From: an uncultured Cyclobacteriaceae bacterium
GTDB lineage: Bacteria; Bacteroidota; Bacteroidia; Cytophagales; Cyclobacteriaceae
NCBI GenBank assembly: GCA_947492745.1
Contig: CANLOE010000001.1
Location: forward strand, 62,001-126,000
Length of the DNA: 64,000 nt
Direction of reading: 5' to 3'
A model generated the notes under the pieces. That model was not told the DNA's origin and did not search any database. It saw nothing but the letters and a program-made list of their open reading frames with translations. Of the stretch, positions 54,724 through 62,957 are shown one piece after another. How positions within the stretch are numbered: the stretch's first letter is position 1; the number at the start of each line of letters is the position of its first letter. The translations under genes and the position numbers were made by a program.

Positions 54724-57168
54724 ATGCTCCAATTCGACGAACTAGAAAGTATTATAAAAGGCGAAGCTTTACAGGTTTTTTTCAACGCCCCCATTACAGA
54801 ACTGCTCACGGATAGCCGTAATGCCGCCCTGCACAGTGGTACACTGTTCTTTGCCATTCAGGGGGAGCGACATGATGGCCATACCTATATCCAGCACCTT
54901 TATAGAAATGGCATACGTCAGTTTGTGGTGGAACGCGAGATTGATATCAGTGAGCTCCAAGAGGCCAATATCCTACAAGTGGACAGCTCTATACTGGCCC
55001 TACAGCGGCTGGCACGGCACCATCGCGACAAATTCGACCTAGAGGTCATCGGCATTACGGGCAGTAATGGGAAGACCATCGTCAAAGAATGGCTTCACCA
55101 GCTGGTATCCCCTTTTACCCATGCCATAAAGACCCCACAAAGTTATAACTCCCAGATCGGCGTACCGCTTTCGGTCTGGAAAATCGCCTCGGGCCATCGT
55201 CTGGGTATTTTTGAAGCGGGCATATCCAAGGTGGGGGAGATGCAGGCCTTAGAGCATATCATCAGACCTCATATCGGTATTTTTACCAATATCGGCCCAG
55301 CGCATGATGAAGGCTTCTCTTCAATAGCGGAAAAGGTGAAGGAAAAGGCACTACTTTTTCGGCAAAGCAGAGGTATACTTTACTGTCGTGACCATGAGCT
55401 TATCCACGAACATGTATCTACGCTGGGTATTGCTACCTTTAGCTGGGGCAAAAGTAACGAAGCCGATATCTGCCTGAAAGAAATACGTTATCAGGATAGG
55501 AAGTGCAGCGTGGTCCTTTGTTATGAAAGAGAAGACATCGGCTTTGAACTTCCCTTTGGAGACCGGGCCTCCATCGAAAATGCACTGCACTGCATCACTT
55601 ATATGTTGTTCATGGGCTATGACCGCGTCACTATTGACCATAGCCTTGTACAACTAAAGCGCATAAAGATGCGTCTCGAACTCAAAGATGGCATCAATCA
55701 ATCCTACGTTATCGATGACTCTTATAGCAATGATCTACAGGGCCTGAGCGTAGCTCTGGATTTTATGAATCAGTATCAGCTCAAAGAGAAGAAAACACTG
55801 CTCCTTTCCGATATCCCTGAGTCGGGCATCTCAGAGGAGGAACTCTACCGGAATGTCGCCGACATCCTCCGGTCCAAAGGTGTGACCCGCCTCATCGGTA
55901 TAGGTCCTGCTATCTGCCGTAACCGCTCCGAGTTCGAGGCCAGTGCCGATTTCTACCTCAATGTGGACCAGTACCTTGCCGATTTTGACCGACAGGACTA
56001 TGGCAATGAGATCATCCTGGTCAAGGGGGCACGACGGTTCGGGTTTGAACGTCTGGCCCATCGTCTGGAGCAAAAGATTCACGGTACCGTACTGGAAATC
56101 GACCTGAATGCACTGGTGAACAACCTCAACTACTACCGCTCCAAGCTGAGGCCGGGGACCAAAATCATGGTGATGGTAAAGGCCTTTGCCTATGGTAATG
56201 GGAGTCAAGAAGTCGCTGGCCTTCTGCAATACCACAAGGTGGACTATCTCGCCGTGGCCTATGCCGATGAAGGTGTCAAACTACGCCAGCAGGGCATCAC
56301 CTTACCGATCATGGTCATGAACCCTACGGTAGAAAGCTTCGATGCACTCCTGAAGTACCACCTCGAACCCGAACTGTACAGCCTTCGTATCTTGCGTGCC
56401 TACCTGACCTTTCTGACCGGCCGGAAAGCAAAGGCACACCTCAAATTGGATACGGGCATGCATCGCTTGGGCTTTGTGGAGAAAGATAGTGAGCGCTTGT
56501 TGTCCAAACTGGTCGCCCATCCGAACTTGGAGATTATCAGCATATTCAGCCATCTGGCAGGAGCGGATGCCGATGAGCATGATGTATTCTCTACCCAACA
56601 GGCCACACGCTTTCTCCAGTATTATAGAAACCTCCAAAAGGCCCTGCACTATCAGCCTCTGCGGCATCTGGTCAACTCCGCCGGGATACTGCGCTTCAAA
56701 ACCTACCACTTCGACATGGTCCGTTTGGGTATCGGTCTTTACGGTATCGAAAGCAACCAAAAGGAACAAGCACGACTTGAACATATCAGTACCTTGAAAA
56801 CAGTCGTCTCCCAAGTAAAGATCGTAGCCGCTGGATTGAGTATCGGTTATGGGCGCGCAGAACGAACGAAAAAAGAAATGAAAATCGCTACCATCGCCAT
56901 AGGCTATGCGGATGGTTTTCCTCGTGCCTTGGGAAATGGATGCGGCACTGTACTTATCAACGGTAGGGAGAGGCCCATCGTCGGCAATGTCTGCATGGAC
57001 ATGTGCATGGTCGATGTTACGGGACTGACAGTAGAGGCCGGGGACGAAGTTATTGTCTTTGGTAGGGACCTGCCCATCACTACGATGGCCAAAAAACTGC
57101 ATACCATCCCTTATGAGATCCTAACCAATATCAGTCAGCGGGTCAAGCGGGTATTCTATAAGGAATAG
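54724..57168 (+). CDS. murF-alr: Bifunctional MurF ligase / alanine racemase
   Basis: 814 residues, the fused form typical of Bacteroidetes. Residues 1-450 are MurF-like, with ATP-binding loop GITGSNGKT (about 109-117), adding D-Ala-D-Ala to the UDP-MurNAc-tripeptide. From about 455 on it is alanine racemase: VLEIDLNALVNNLNYYRSKL, the PLP-binding lysine in MVKAFAYGNG (about 485), and the catalytic tyrosine in SIGYGRAE (about 708). VGNVCMDMCMVDVT follows. The MurF half keeps TNIGPAHDEGF and DDSYSND. Combining both steps links D-alanine supply to its use in peptidoglycan. Single gene, ATG start. Confidence 0.96.
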   Translation: MLQFDELESIIKGEALQVFFNAPITELLTDSRNAALHSGTLFFAIQGERHDGHTYIQHLYRNGIRQFVVEREIDISELQEANILQVDSSILALQRLARHHRDKFDLEVIGITGSNGKTIVKEWLHQLVSPFTHAIKTPQSYNSQIGVPLSVWKIASGHRLGIFEAGISKVGEMQALEHIIRPHIGIFTNIGPAHDEGFSSIAEKVKEKALLFRQSRGILYCRDHELIHEHVSTLGIATFSWGKSNEADICLKEIRYQDRKCSVVLCYEREDIGFELPFGDRASIENALHCITYMLFMGYDRVTIDHSLVQLKRIKMRLELKDGINQSYVIDDSYSNDLQGLSVALDFMNQYQLKEKKTLLLSDIPESGISEEELYRNVADILRSKGVTRLIGIGPAICRNRSEFEASADFYLNVDQYLADFDRQDYGNEIILVKGARRFGFERLAHRLEQKIHGTVLEIDLNALVNNLNYYRSKLRPGTKIMVMVKAFAYGNGSQEVAGLLQYHKVDYLAVAYADEGVKLRQQGITLPIMVMNPTVESFDALLKYHLEPELYSLRILRAYLTFLTGRKAKAHLKLDTGMHRLGFVEKDSERLLSKLVAHPNLEIISIFSHLAGADADEHDVFSTQQATRFLQYYRNLQKALHYQPLRHLVNSAGILRFKTYHFDMVRLGIGLYGIESNQKEQARLEHISTLKTVVSQVKIVAAGLSIGYGRAERTKKEMKIATIAIGYADGFPRALGNGCGTVLINGRERPIVGNVCMDMCMVDVTGLTVEAGDEVIVFGRDLPITTMAKKLHTIPYEILTNISQRVKRVFYKE

Positions 57169-57176
57169 GAGACTGC

Positions 57177-57350
57177 TCAGCCCCCACAGCCTAGGTTCTT
57201 CCTGAAATCACGGCCATCGGGCAATCCTCCAAAATCATTTTCATCATCCATATACTCCGAAGCCCCATCCTCTTCTTTTTGGGGGATGGTATGGGATTTC
57301 TGATTTTTATCCACTGTTTTATCGCTCTTTTTCAACTCATCTTTTTTCAT
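57177..57350 (-). CDS. 57-residue acidic protein ending in LGCGG
   Basis: A complete short gene: ATG at 57350, TGA at 57177. It begins MKKDELKKSDKTVDKNQK, continues with an acidic middle (EEDGASEYMDDEND), and ends FGGLPDGRDFRKNLGCGG. The tail GLPDxxxFxKNLGCGG is one I recall from very short Bacteroidetes proteins, so it is likely a conserved family despite its length. The Gly-Cys-Gly-Gly end might be modified or bind metal; that is conjecture. It is convergent with murF-alr (8 bp between stops) and divergent from feoA. Confidence 0.72.
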   Translation of the reverse strand: MKKDELKKSDKTVDKNQKSHTIPQKEEDGASEYMDDENDFGGLPDGRDFRKNLGCGG

Positions 57351-57443
57351 GACACTATAACAACAGAAGTCTTAAGATAATTTAATCGAAGTCACTTTAT
57401 CACTTTGGCTATTGTTTATTAGCCCATAGAGACTTAATTTTGA

Positions 57444-57472
57444 TTTGTTTATAATTAATCTAAATAAATTTG
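57444..57472 (+). promoter_or_regulatory. feoAB promoter candidate
   Basis: TTTG at 57444-57447 and TAAATTTG at 57465-57472, 17 bp apart, fit the Bacteroidetes -33/-7 consensus. The -7 box overlaps the only plausible feoA start (TTG at 57470), so either the message is leaderless with a later start or this is not the true promoter. Confidence 0.5.
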
Positions 57473-57697
57473 CGGAAAGACAGACGGCTTAGTGATTTGA
57501 AACCGGGAGAAACGGGTATCGTTCAGGGTTTTGTCGATGCGCAACTCTCCATTAAACTCATGGAAATGGGGTGTCTGCCGGGCACTGCTATTACCTATAA
57601 TTTCTCTGCGCCACTTGGAGGCCCCATCTGTATCAGTATCGCAGATTATGACCTTTCCCTCAGACGAAGCGAAGCTTCGAGTATTACCATAGAATAA
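57470..57697 (+). CDS. feoA: Ferrous iron transport protein FeoA
   Basis: 75 residues with the FeoA pattern: LSDLKPGETGIVQGF..LSIKLMEMGCLPGTAI..APLGGPICISIADYDLSLRRSEASSI. FeoA is a small SH3-like cytoplasmic protein needed for full FeoB activity. There is no ATG; the start is TTG at 57470, or possibly TTG at 57497. It is 7 bp ahead of feoB, in one operon. Confidence 0.9.
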   Translation: MRKDRRLSDLKPGETGIVQGFVDAQLSIKLMEMGCLPGTAITYNFSAPLGGPICISIADYDLSLRRSEASSITIE

Positions 57698-57704
57698 TCC
57701 GTCC

Positions 57705-59807
57705 ATGTCGCAAGCTTCACTTTTGACCGTAGCCTTGGTTGGCAACCCCAACTCGGGTAAATCCACTTTGTTCAATAGAATTACGGGATTACAACAGAAA
57801 GTAGGGAACTTCCCAGGAGTAACCGTAGATAAGAAAATAGGCTACTGTACTTATAATGATAAACGGGCCGAGATTATCGACCTGCCCGGCACCTATAGTA
57901 TCTACCCGAAGTCCAAGGATGAACAAGTAGTACTGGATACCTTATGTAATAAGGATGCTTCCGCGCTACCCAACTTGGTCGTGGTCATTGTAGATGCCTC
58001 CAATCTGAAAAGAAGTCTGTTGCTCTTCACACAGGTCAGGGATTTGGGACTGCCTACTTTACTGGTCCTCAATATGGTCGATGTACTGCATAAAAAGAGG
58101 GAACAAATCGACAAAGAAGGCCTATCGCAGTCTCTGGGTGTCAATATACTCTTTACCGATGGCCGAAAGGGCAGCGGTGTCGAAGAGCTGAAGGCCGCTC
58201 TTTTCCAAACACAGAAGAAAAGCAAGCAACCTTTGTTCGAGGTTCGCGAACATGCCCCTGCTGCGCTACAGAGGGTGCTGGATACCTCTACAAATGAGAA
58301 TAGTTATGTAGCTTATCAGCGTTTACTACAAAAGAAGCAGAAAAACGATATTTCTGAGGCATCTTCCCCGGCCCATACCAAAGCCAATGGCAGCTTGCAT
58401 ACTGACTTTCAGAAAACCGAAACGCTCTATCGCTATGATGAGATAGCGAAAATCATCGCTGCACACATCCGCAAGAATCAAACGGTGACCTCTAAAACGG
58501 TATCGCAAAAAATAGACCGCCTATTGCTCCATAAAATCGGAGGATACCTGATTTTTTTCATGGTACTTGCTTTGATTTTTCAAGTGATATTCGCCTGGGC
58601 GCAGGTGCCTATGGACTTTATCGACGAAGCCTTTACCCAACTGGCGGGACTGGCGGGGGCCTATCTGCCCGCAGGCCCTCTGACCGACCTGATCAGCGAA
58701 GGCATCATCCCCGGTATCGGGGGAGTGGTCATCTTTATCCCTCAGATAGCCCTGTTGTTTGCCTTTATTGCCGCCTTGGAGGAGTCGGGCTATATGGCTC
58801 GTGTGGTATTTCTGATGGACAGTATCATGCGGAAGTTCGGCCTCAACGGGCGGAGCGTCGTACCGCTGGTCTCCGGAGTGGCCTGTGCGATTCCCGCTAT
58901 CATGGCGACACGTACCATCGACCGCTGGAAAGAACGGTTGATTACCATATTCGTCACCCCACTGATGAGCTGTTCCGCGCGCCTTCCCGTGTATGCAATA
59001 TTGATAGCGCTGGTCGTCCCGGACAGGGCCGTCCTCGGTTTTTTCAACCTACAGGGTCTCAGCCTTATGGCGATGTATCTTCTGGGACTGTTCGCGGCCC
59101 TATTCTCCGCCTTTGTGCTGAAAATGATGCTCAAGACCAAGGAGAGGAGCTATCTGGTCATGGAACTGCCCAGCTACCGCATGCCCCGATGGCCCAATGT
59201 CGGCCTGACCATGTACGAAAAAAGCAAGACCTTTGTCCTGGAAGCGGGCAAGATCATCATGGCCGTGGCCATCATACTCTGGGTATTGGCCAGTTATGGC
59301 CCGACCGAGCGCATGGACAATGCGGAACACTATGTAACGGAGCAGTACGGAAACACGTCCCTGTCCCCCGAAGAACGGGAAAATGCCATCGCTTCCTACC
59401 GGCTGGAAAACTCCTATGCAGGTATCGTGGGCAAAAGCATCGAACCTCTCATCGAACCCTTGGGCTACGATTGGAAAATAGGTATCGCGCTCATCACCTC
59501 ACTGGCCGCTCGGGAGGTATTTGTGGCGACCATGGCCACGATATACAGTATCGGGGATACCGAGGACGAAGCCACCATCAAGAACCGCATGCTGTCGGAA
59601 ACCAACCCTGCCACAGGAGGACCGAGATATACCCCCGCGGTCGGTTTCTCGCTCATGGTCTTCTACGCTTTTGCTATGCAGTGCATGAGTACACTCGCCA
59701 TCGTCCGCCGCGAGACCAAGAGTTGGAAATGGCCCTTGCTACAATTTGTCTATATGACAGGACTGGCCTACCTTTCCGCCTTTCTCACCTATCAGCTGTT
59801 TTCATAG
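57705..59807 (+). CDS. feoB: Ferrous iron transporter FeoB
   Basis: 700 residues. The N-terminal G domain has G1 GNPNSGKST (13-21), G2 in VGNFPGVTVD, G3 DLPGTYS and G4 NMVD. The membrane part has two Gate-like regions with conserved cysteines (PLVSGVACAIPAIMATRT and TPLMSCSARLPVYA) and a C-terminal helix bundle. It imports Fe2+ across the inner membrane under GTPase control. Length is normal and there is no FeoC downstream. Regulation by Fur is likely, but no clear Fur box was made out. Confidence 0.95.
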   Translation: MSQASLLTVALVGNPNSGKSTLFNRITGLQQKVGNFPGVTVDKKIGYCTYNDKRAEIIDLPGTYSIYPKSKDEQVVLDTLCNKDASALPNLVVVIVDASNLKRSLLLFTQVRDLGLPTLLVLNMVDVLHKKREQIDKEGLSQSLGVNILFTDGRKGSGVEELKAALFQTQKKSKQPLFEVREHAPAALQRVLDTSTNENSYVAYQRLLQKKQKNDISEASSPAHTKANGSLHTDFQKTETLYRYDEIAKIIAAHIRKNQTVTSKTVSQKIDRLLLHKIGGYLIFFMVLALIFQVIFAWAQVPMDFIDEAFTQLAGLAGAYLPAGPLTDLISEGIIPGIGGVVIFIPQIALLFAFIAALEESGYMARVVFLMDSIMRKFGLNGRSVVPLVSGVACAIPAIMATRTIDRWKERLITIFVTPLMSCSARLPVYAILIALVVPDRAVLGFFNLQGLSLMAMYLLGLFAALFSAFVLKMMLKTKERSYLVMELPSYRMPRWPNVGLTMYEKSKTFVLEAGKIIMAVAIILWVLASYGPTERMDNAEHYVTEQYGNTSLSPEERENAIASYRLENSYAGIVGKSIEPLIEPLGYDWKIGIALITSLAAREVFVATMATIYSIGDTEDEATIKNRMLSETNPATGGPRYTPAVGFSLMVFYAFAMQCMSTLAIVRRETKSWKWPLLQFVYMTGLAYLSAFLTYQLFS

Positions 59808-59855
59808 GAGAAAGTGAAGATAGAAATAGCTCTTAGTGGCCATCAGATATAATAA

Positions 59856-60177
59856 ACCCAAAATGATCAATAGCTTTCCTATTCCGAACATAAATTGCTT
59901 CAAAATCAGTGGTTTTACGCTGCGCAGGTTTTATACAAACTTAGCTTTTAAAATCGCATATCTTCCTGTTCATTTTGTTTCACTCTGCGTTGACCATCCT
60001 CGGGATAGCGCTGCTATCCCTGCGGTGTTCGCCTTGATTGAAAAAAAATGACCCGCGCAATCCTATACGACATTTAAAACCCAAATTTGTAGTACACCCT
60101 AACAATACGCTAGGCCTCCTCTCCTAAACCGCTGATCTTATTGTACTTTGCATCACGAAATCCTATCGATCATTGGT
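59856..60177 (+). mobile_element. Composite TNA element D3 containing E8, right end eroded
   Basis: Outer D starts ACCCAAAATGATCAATAGC after TAA (59853-59855), runs to ACGCTGCGCAGG, and resumes after the insert as GGCCTCCTCTCCTAAACCGC to CGATCATTGGTG. The right terminus has lost TTTGGGT. Confidence 0.8.
59934..60091 (-). mobile_element. TNA element E8 (158 bp) nested in D3
   Basis: Reverse orientation: TACAAACTTAGC to CCAAATTTGTA, core GGGATAGCGCTGCTATCCC. Flanks are TTA (59931-59933) and GTA (60092-60094), one mismatch from a duplication. Confidence 0.85.
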
Positions 60178-60279
60178 GAATCAGTCATTGGGGCTGGCCA
60201 CGCAAAGATATGGCTCTGTCAAGGACATCTTGTCCCAAATCAATTGCGCTAGGGTATAAAATTTGTTGTCGCTTATTGA

Positions 60280-60617
60280 ACCCGGATCATGCATTGGAAA
60301 ATCTACCGCGGATCTAAATAGCTGCAAACCGGTCCTTGCACTACGTTTTTTGAATTCACCATAGCGGTGCTATGCCAAATCCAATAAAACGCCCTGATGT
60401 ATTGCTATTTAAACCCAAAATGTCCATTAGAAAATCTATTGCGGGCTTAACTGACTTCAAATCAGTAAATGAATGCGTTTTTTGAATTCACCGTAGCGGT
60501 GCTACGCTGAACCCAAGAAAACGCCCTGATGTATTGCCATTTAAGTCCTCATGACGAAGTTCCAACGAACATTTTGGGTTAAACCCTCGTTATGAAGTCC
60601 CAACCCATGATTCGGGT
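60280..60617 (+). mobile_element. Composite TNA element A3 containing B7, duplication TGA
   Basis: Outer A starts ACCCGGATCATGCATTGG and ends CATGATTCGGGT. TGA at 60277-60279 and 60618-60620. Without the insert it is 168 bp, as for A1. Confidence 0.93.
60413..60579 (+). mobile_element. TNA element B7 (167 bp) nested in A3, duplication TAA
   Basis: Begins ACCCAAAATGTCCATTAG, ends CATTTTGGGT. TAA at 60410-60412 and 60580-60582 within the A sequence CTATTTAAACCCTCG, which is uninterrupted in A1. Confidence 0.95.
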
Positions 60618-60932
60618 TGAAGTGATATGGGGAAAGAAGCATTGCAGTAATGAGCATGATGGGAAAAATATTCAAATAAGGTAAATGTTGTATACGCGAA
60701 TACCATGTGAGGGCTAAAAATCAACATCATCTACATGAAACCCTTATGCAGCCATGTCGCCACAAGGCATGAAAAAGAGCTTTAGGCTTACTTCCGACCC
60801 TAAAAAGACAAATATCTTTTCGCAGGAAAATGAACCCTGTAATTCAAAACAGTTTCTGAGCCTTGAAAAAACATCTTTTTTACGTTAACATTGGGCCAAT
60901 AGACCATCATTTCCTTATCCACATTGACTATT
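60618..60932. other. Intergenic stretch upstream of the MutS-like gene
   Basis: About 315 bp. No gene or intact repeat; presumably contains the promoter. Confidence 0.4.
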
Positions 60933-62750
60933 ATGGAACCATCCACCACATTTGAGGAAAATCGGATACGACAGGACCGATTGGCCCGGACGCTGAGCCT
61001 TCGGCACCGAAGATTTTCATTGTTTCGATTGTTGCTGTTCCTCGCTGCCCTGTGCCTGTTCTTCTACCTCTTTTCCATAAAAGCAGTATGGCCGCTCACC
61101 GCCTTGGTCGTTCTCTTTCCACTGCTCTTCGGACTGCTCATCAAAAAGCATAACCGGCTGGCCTATGATAAGCGGCATGCCCTTTTTCTGAAACAGATCA
61201 ATGAAGAAGAGCTACTGCGCAGTCAGGGCCGGTTGAGCTCCTTCGCCATGGGCGATGTGTATCAGGATGAACGACATCCCTATACTTCCGATCTGGATAT
61301 CTTCGGTAAGAACTCCTTGTATCAATTGCTGAACAGGTGCACGACGGACTCGGGCCGGGATTACTTGGCGGCTTGGCTGAAACAGCCCGCCGCTCACCGC
61401 AGCATTGAGGAAAGAAAAGCTGCCATAGCCGAACTCGGTGCACAATGGGAGTGGCGACAGCACTTTCAGGCCAGTGGTATGCATTTCGAAGATCCTAAAA
61501 GCGATATCCAACACTTTCTGACTTGGGCCGGGACTCCCGAAAAACTCCCCTACGGCTCCTTGCTCCAAGCTGCCGCTTTTGCACTGCCGCTCATCGCTCT
61601 GGTCCTGTTAGTACTGGCACTTACGATAGGGTTTAGTCTTACTATATTATGGGCCATACTGCCGTTCAGCTTTTTGGCCCTGTATCAGGTTTTTGACCGT
61701 GTAAAACAGACGACGGAAGCTACTGAGGCAAGTATCAAGGCACTGAAGTCCTACGCAGACCTGATAGCCATGATAGAGAAAGCCGATTTCCAAGCTACTT
61801 ACCTCACATCACTCCAGTCCTCTTTCGTCCGTCAAGGACAAGAAGCCTCCAAGGCCATAGCCCGGTTACAGTCACTACTGGAAAAGCTGCAAGCAAGAAC
61901 CAATTTACTTTTCGGTACGCTGAATATCCTTTTGCTGCTGGACATCCACTACCTGCGCACGGCCATCGCTTGGAAAAAGAAATATGGTGGAGAGGTGTCC
62001 CACTGGTTTGATGCTATCGGCCAGTACGAAGCCCTTTGCAGCCTAGCTGCCCTTCACTTTGCTCATCCCGAGTATGCCTTTCCGGAAGTAAGGAAAGCAA
62101 CAGCGGAAAGGGAAAACGGTGATGGTCCTTACTTGTCGGCAAAAGCACTGGGCCATCCCATGATCCTCAAAGAAGCAAGGGTGAGCAATGATCTGATGAT
62201 GGAAAAAGATGGAACGGTGCTACTCATTACAGGGTCCAATATGTCCGGGAAAAGTACTTTTCTCCGAACAGTGGGCGTAAATGCGGTCCTGGCCATGATG
62301 GGAGCGCCCGTCTGTGCCGATAGCATGTCCATCAGTGTGCTGCAACTGTTCACGGGCATGCGCAGTCAGGACAACCTGGAGGAGAACGTATCCTCTTTCT
62401 ATGCCGAACTGAAAAGGATACGCCAGCTGTTGGACAGTCTGGAAAAGCCCGAACTGCCCGTGCTCTTCATGCTGGACGAAGTACTGAAAGGGACCAACTC
62501 CAAGGACCGGCACCGTGGCGCGGCGGCACTGATACGGCAGCTGAGCAGCAAGAAAGCCTTCGGGTTCGTCAGCACCCATGACCTGGAGCTGGGAGAGCTG
62601 GCGAAGGAACTGCCCCATACGCACAACTACAGCTTCAATAGCCGCATCGAAGGGGATGAGATCACCTTCGACTATCGCCTGACCCCCGGTATCTGCAAGA
62701 GCTTCAATGCCAGCAAGCTTATGGAGAATATGGGTATCATACTTGGGTGA
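60933..62750 (+). CDS. Membrane-associated MutS-family ATPase
   Basis: 605 residues from the ATG of MEPSTTFEENRIRQDR; a TTG nine bases earlier is not preferred. Two hydrophobic helices lie near the N terminus (about 30-48, 52-68), and another pair at about 208-250. Then comes a MutS core and the domain V ATPase: Walker A GSNMSGKSTF (about 433), NLEENVSSFYAELKRI, and Walker B PVLFMLDEVLKGTNS. It lacks the mismatch-recognition domain I with its F-x-E motif, so classical mismatch repair is unlikely. This family of membrane MutS relatives is known in Bacteroidetes, but its role is not. The C terminus STHDLELGELA keeps the H-loop. Confidence 0.87.
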   Translation: MEPSTTFEENRIRQDRLARTLSLRHRRFSLFRLLLFLAALCLFFYLFSIKAVWPLTALVVLFPLLFGLLIKKHNRLAYDKRHALFLKQINEEELLRSQGRLSSFAMGDVYQDERHPYTSDLDIFGKNSLYQLLNRCTTDSGRDYLAAWLKQPAAHRSIEERKAAIAELGAQWEWRQHFQASGMHFEDPKSDIQHFLTWAGTPEKLPYGSLLQAAAFALPLIALVLLVLALTIGFSLTILWAILPFSFLALYQVFDRVKQTTEATEASIKALKSYADLIAMIEKADFQATYLTSLQSSFVRQGQEASKAIARLQSLLEKLQARTNLLFGTLNILLLLDIHYLRTAIAWKKKYGGEVSHWFDAIGQYEALCSLAALHFAHPEYAFPEVRKATAERENGDGPYLSAKALGHPMILKEARVSNDLMMEKDGTVLLITGSNMSGKSTFLRTVGVNAVLAMMGAPVCADSMSISVLQLFTGMRSQDNLEENVSSFYAELKRIRQLLDSLEKPELPVLFMLDEVLKGTNSKDRHRGAAALIRQLSSKKAFGFVSTHDLELGELAKELPHTHNYSFNSRIEGDEITFDYRLTPGICKSFNASKLMENMGIILG

Positions 62751-62831
62751 GGGGGCGGTGCATCATGAAGGTACCGAACCCCTGCCGGGGTCAATCCATA
62801 TGCAATTGTTCTGGGGCAGACCGAAGATCAT

Positions 62832-62957
62832 TGCGAAAGTACTGTTCAGCCCGGAATGGCCCTATTGACCCATCCACCAATGACGGTTGTACCCATGCAG
62901 GATTTTTCCATAATCTGCCGGACCCCAAATTTCCCGATTTACTTTTTTTTGAGTATA
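62832..62957 (+). repeat. F-type dispersed repeat, copy 2 (approximate ends)
   Basis: Collinear with 19211-19318 (TACTGTTC, GCCCGGAATGGCCCTA, TTGACCC, GCAGGATTTTTCC, AAATTTCCCGATTTAC, GAGTATAAT). It overlaps the last codons of the AlbA-like gene, so that gene's end may have been shaped by it. Confidence 0.5.
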
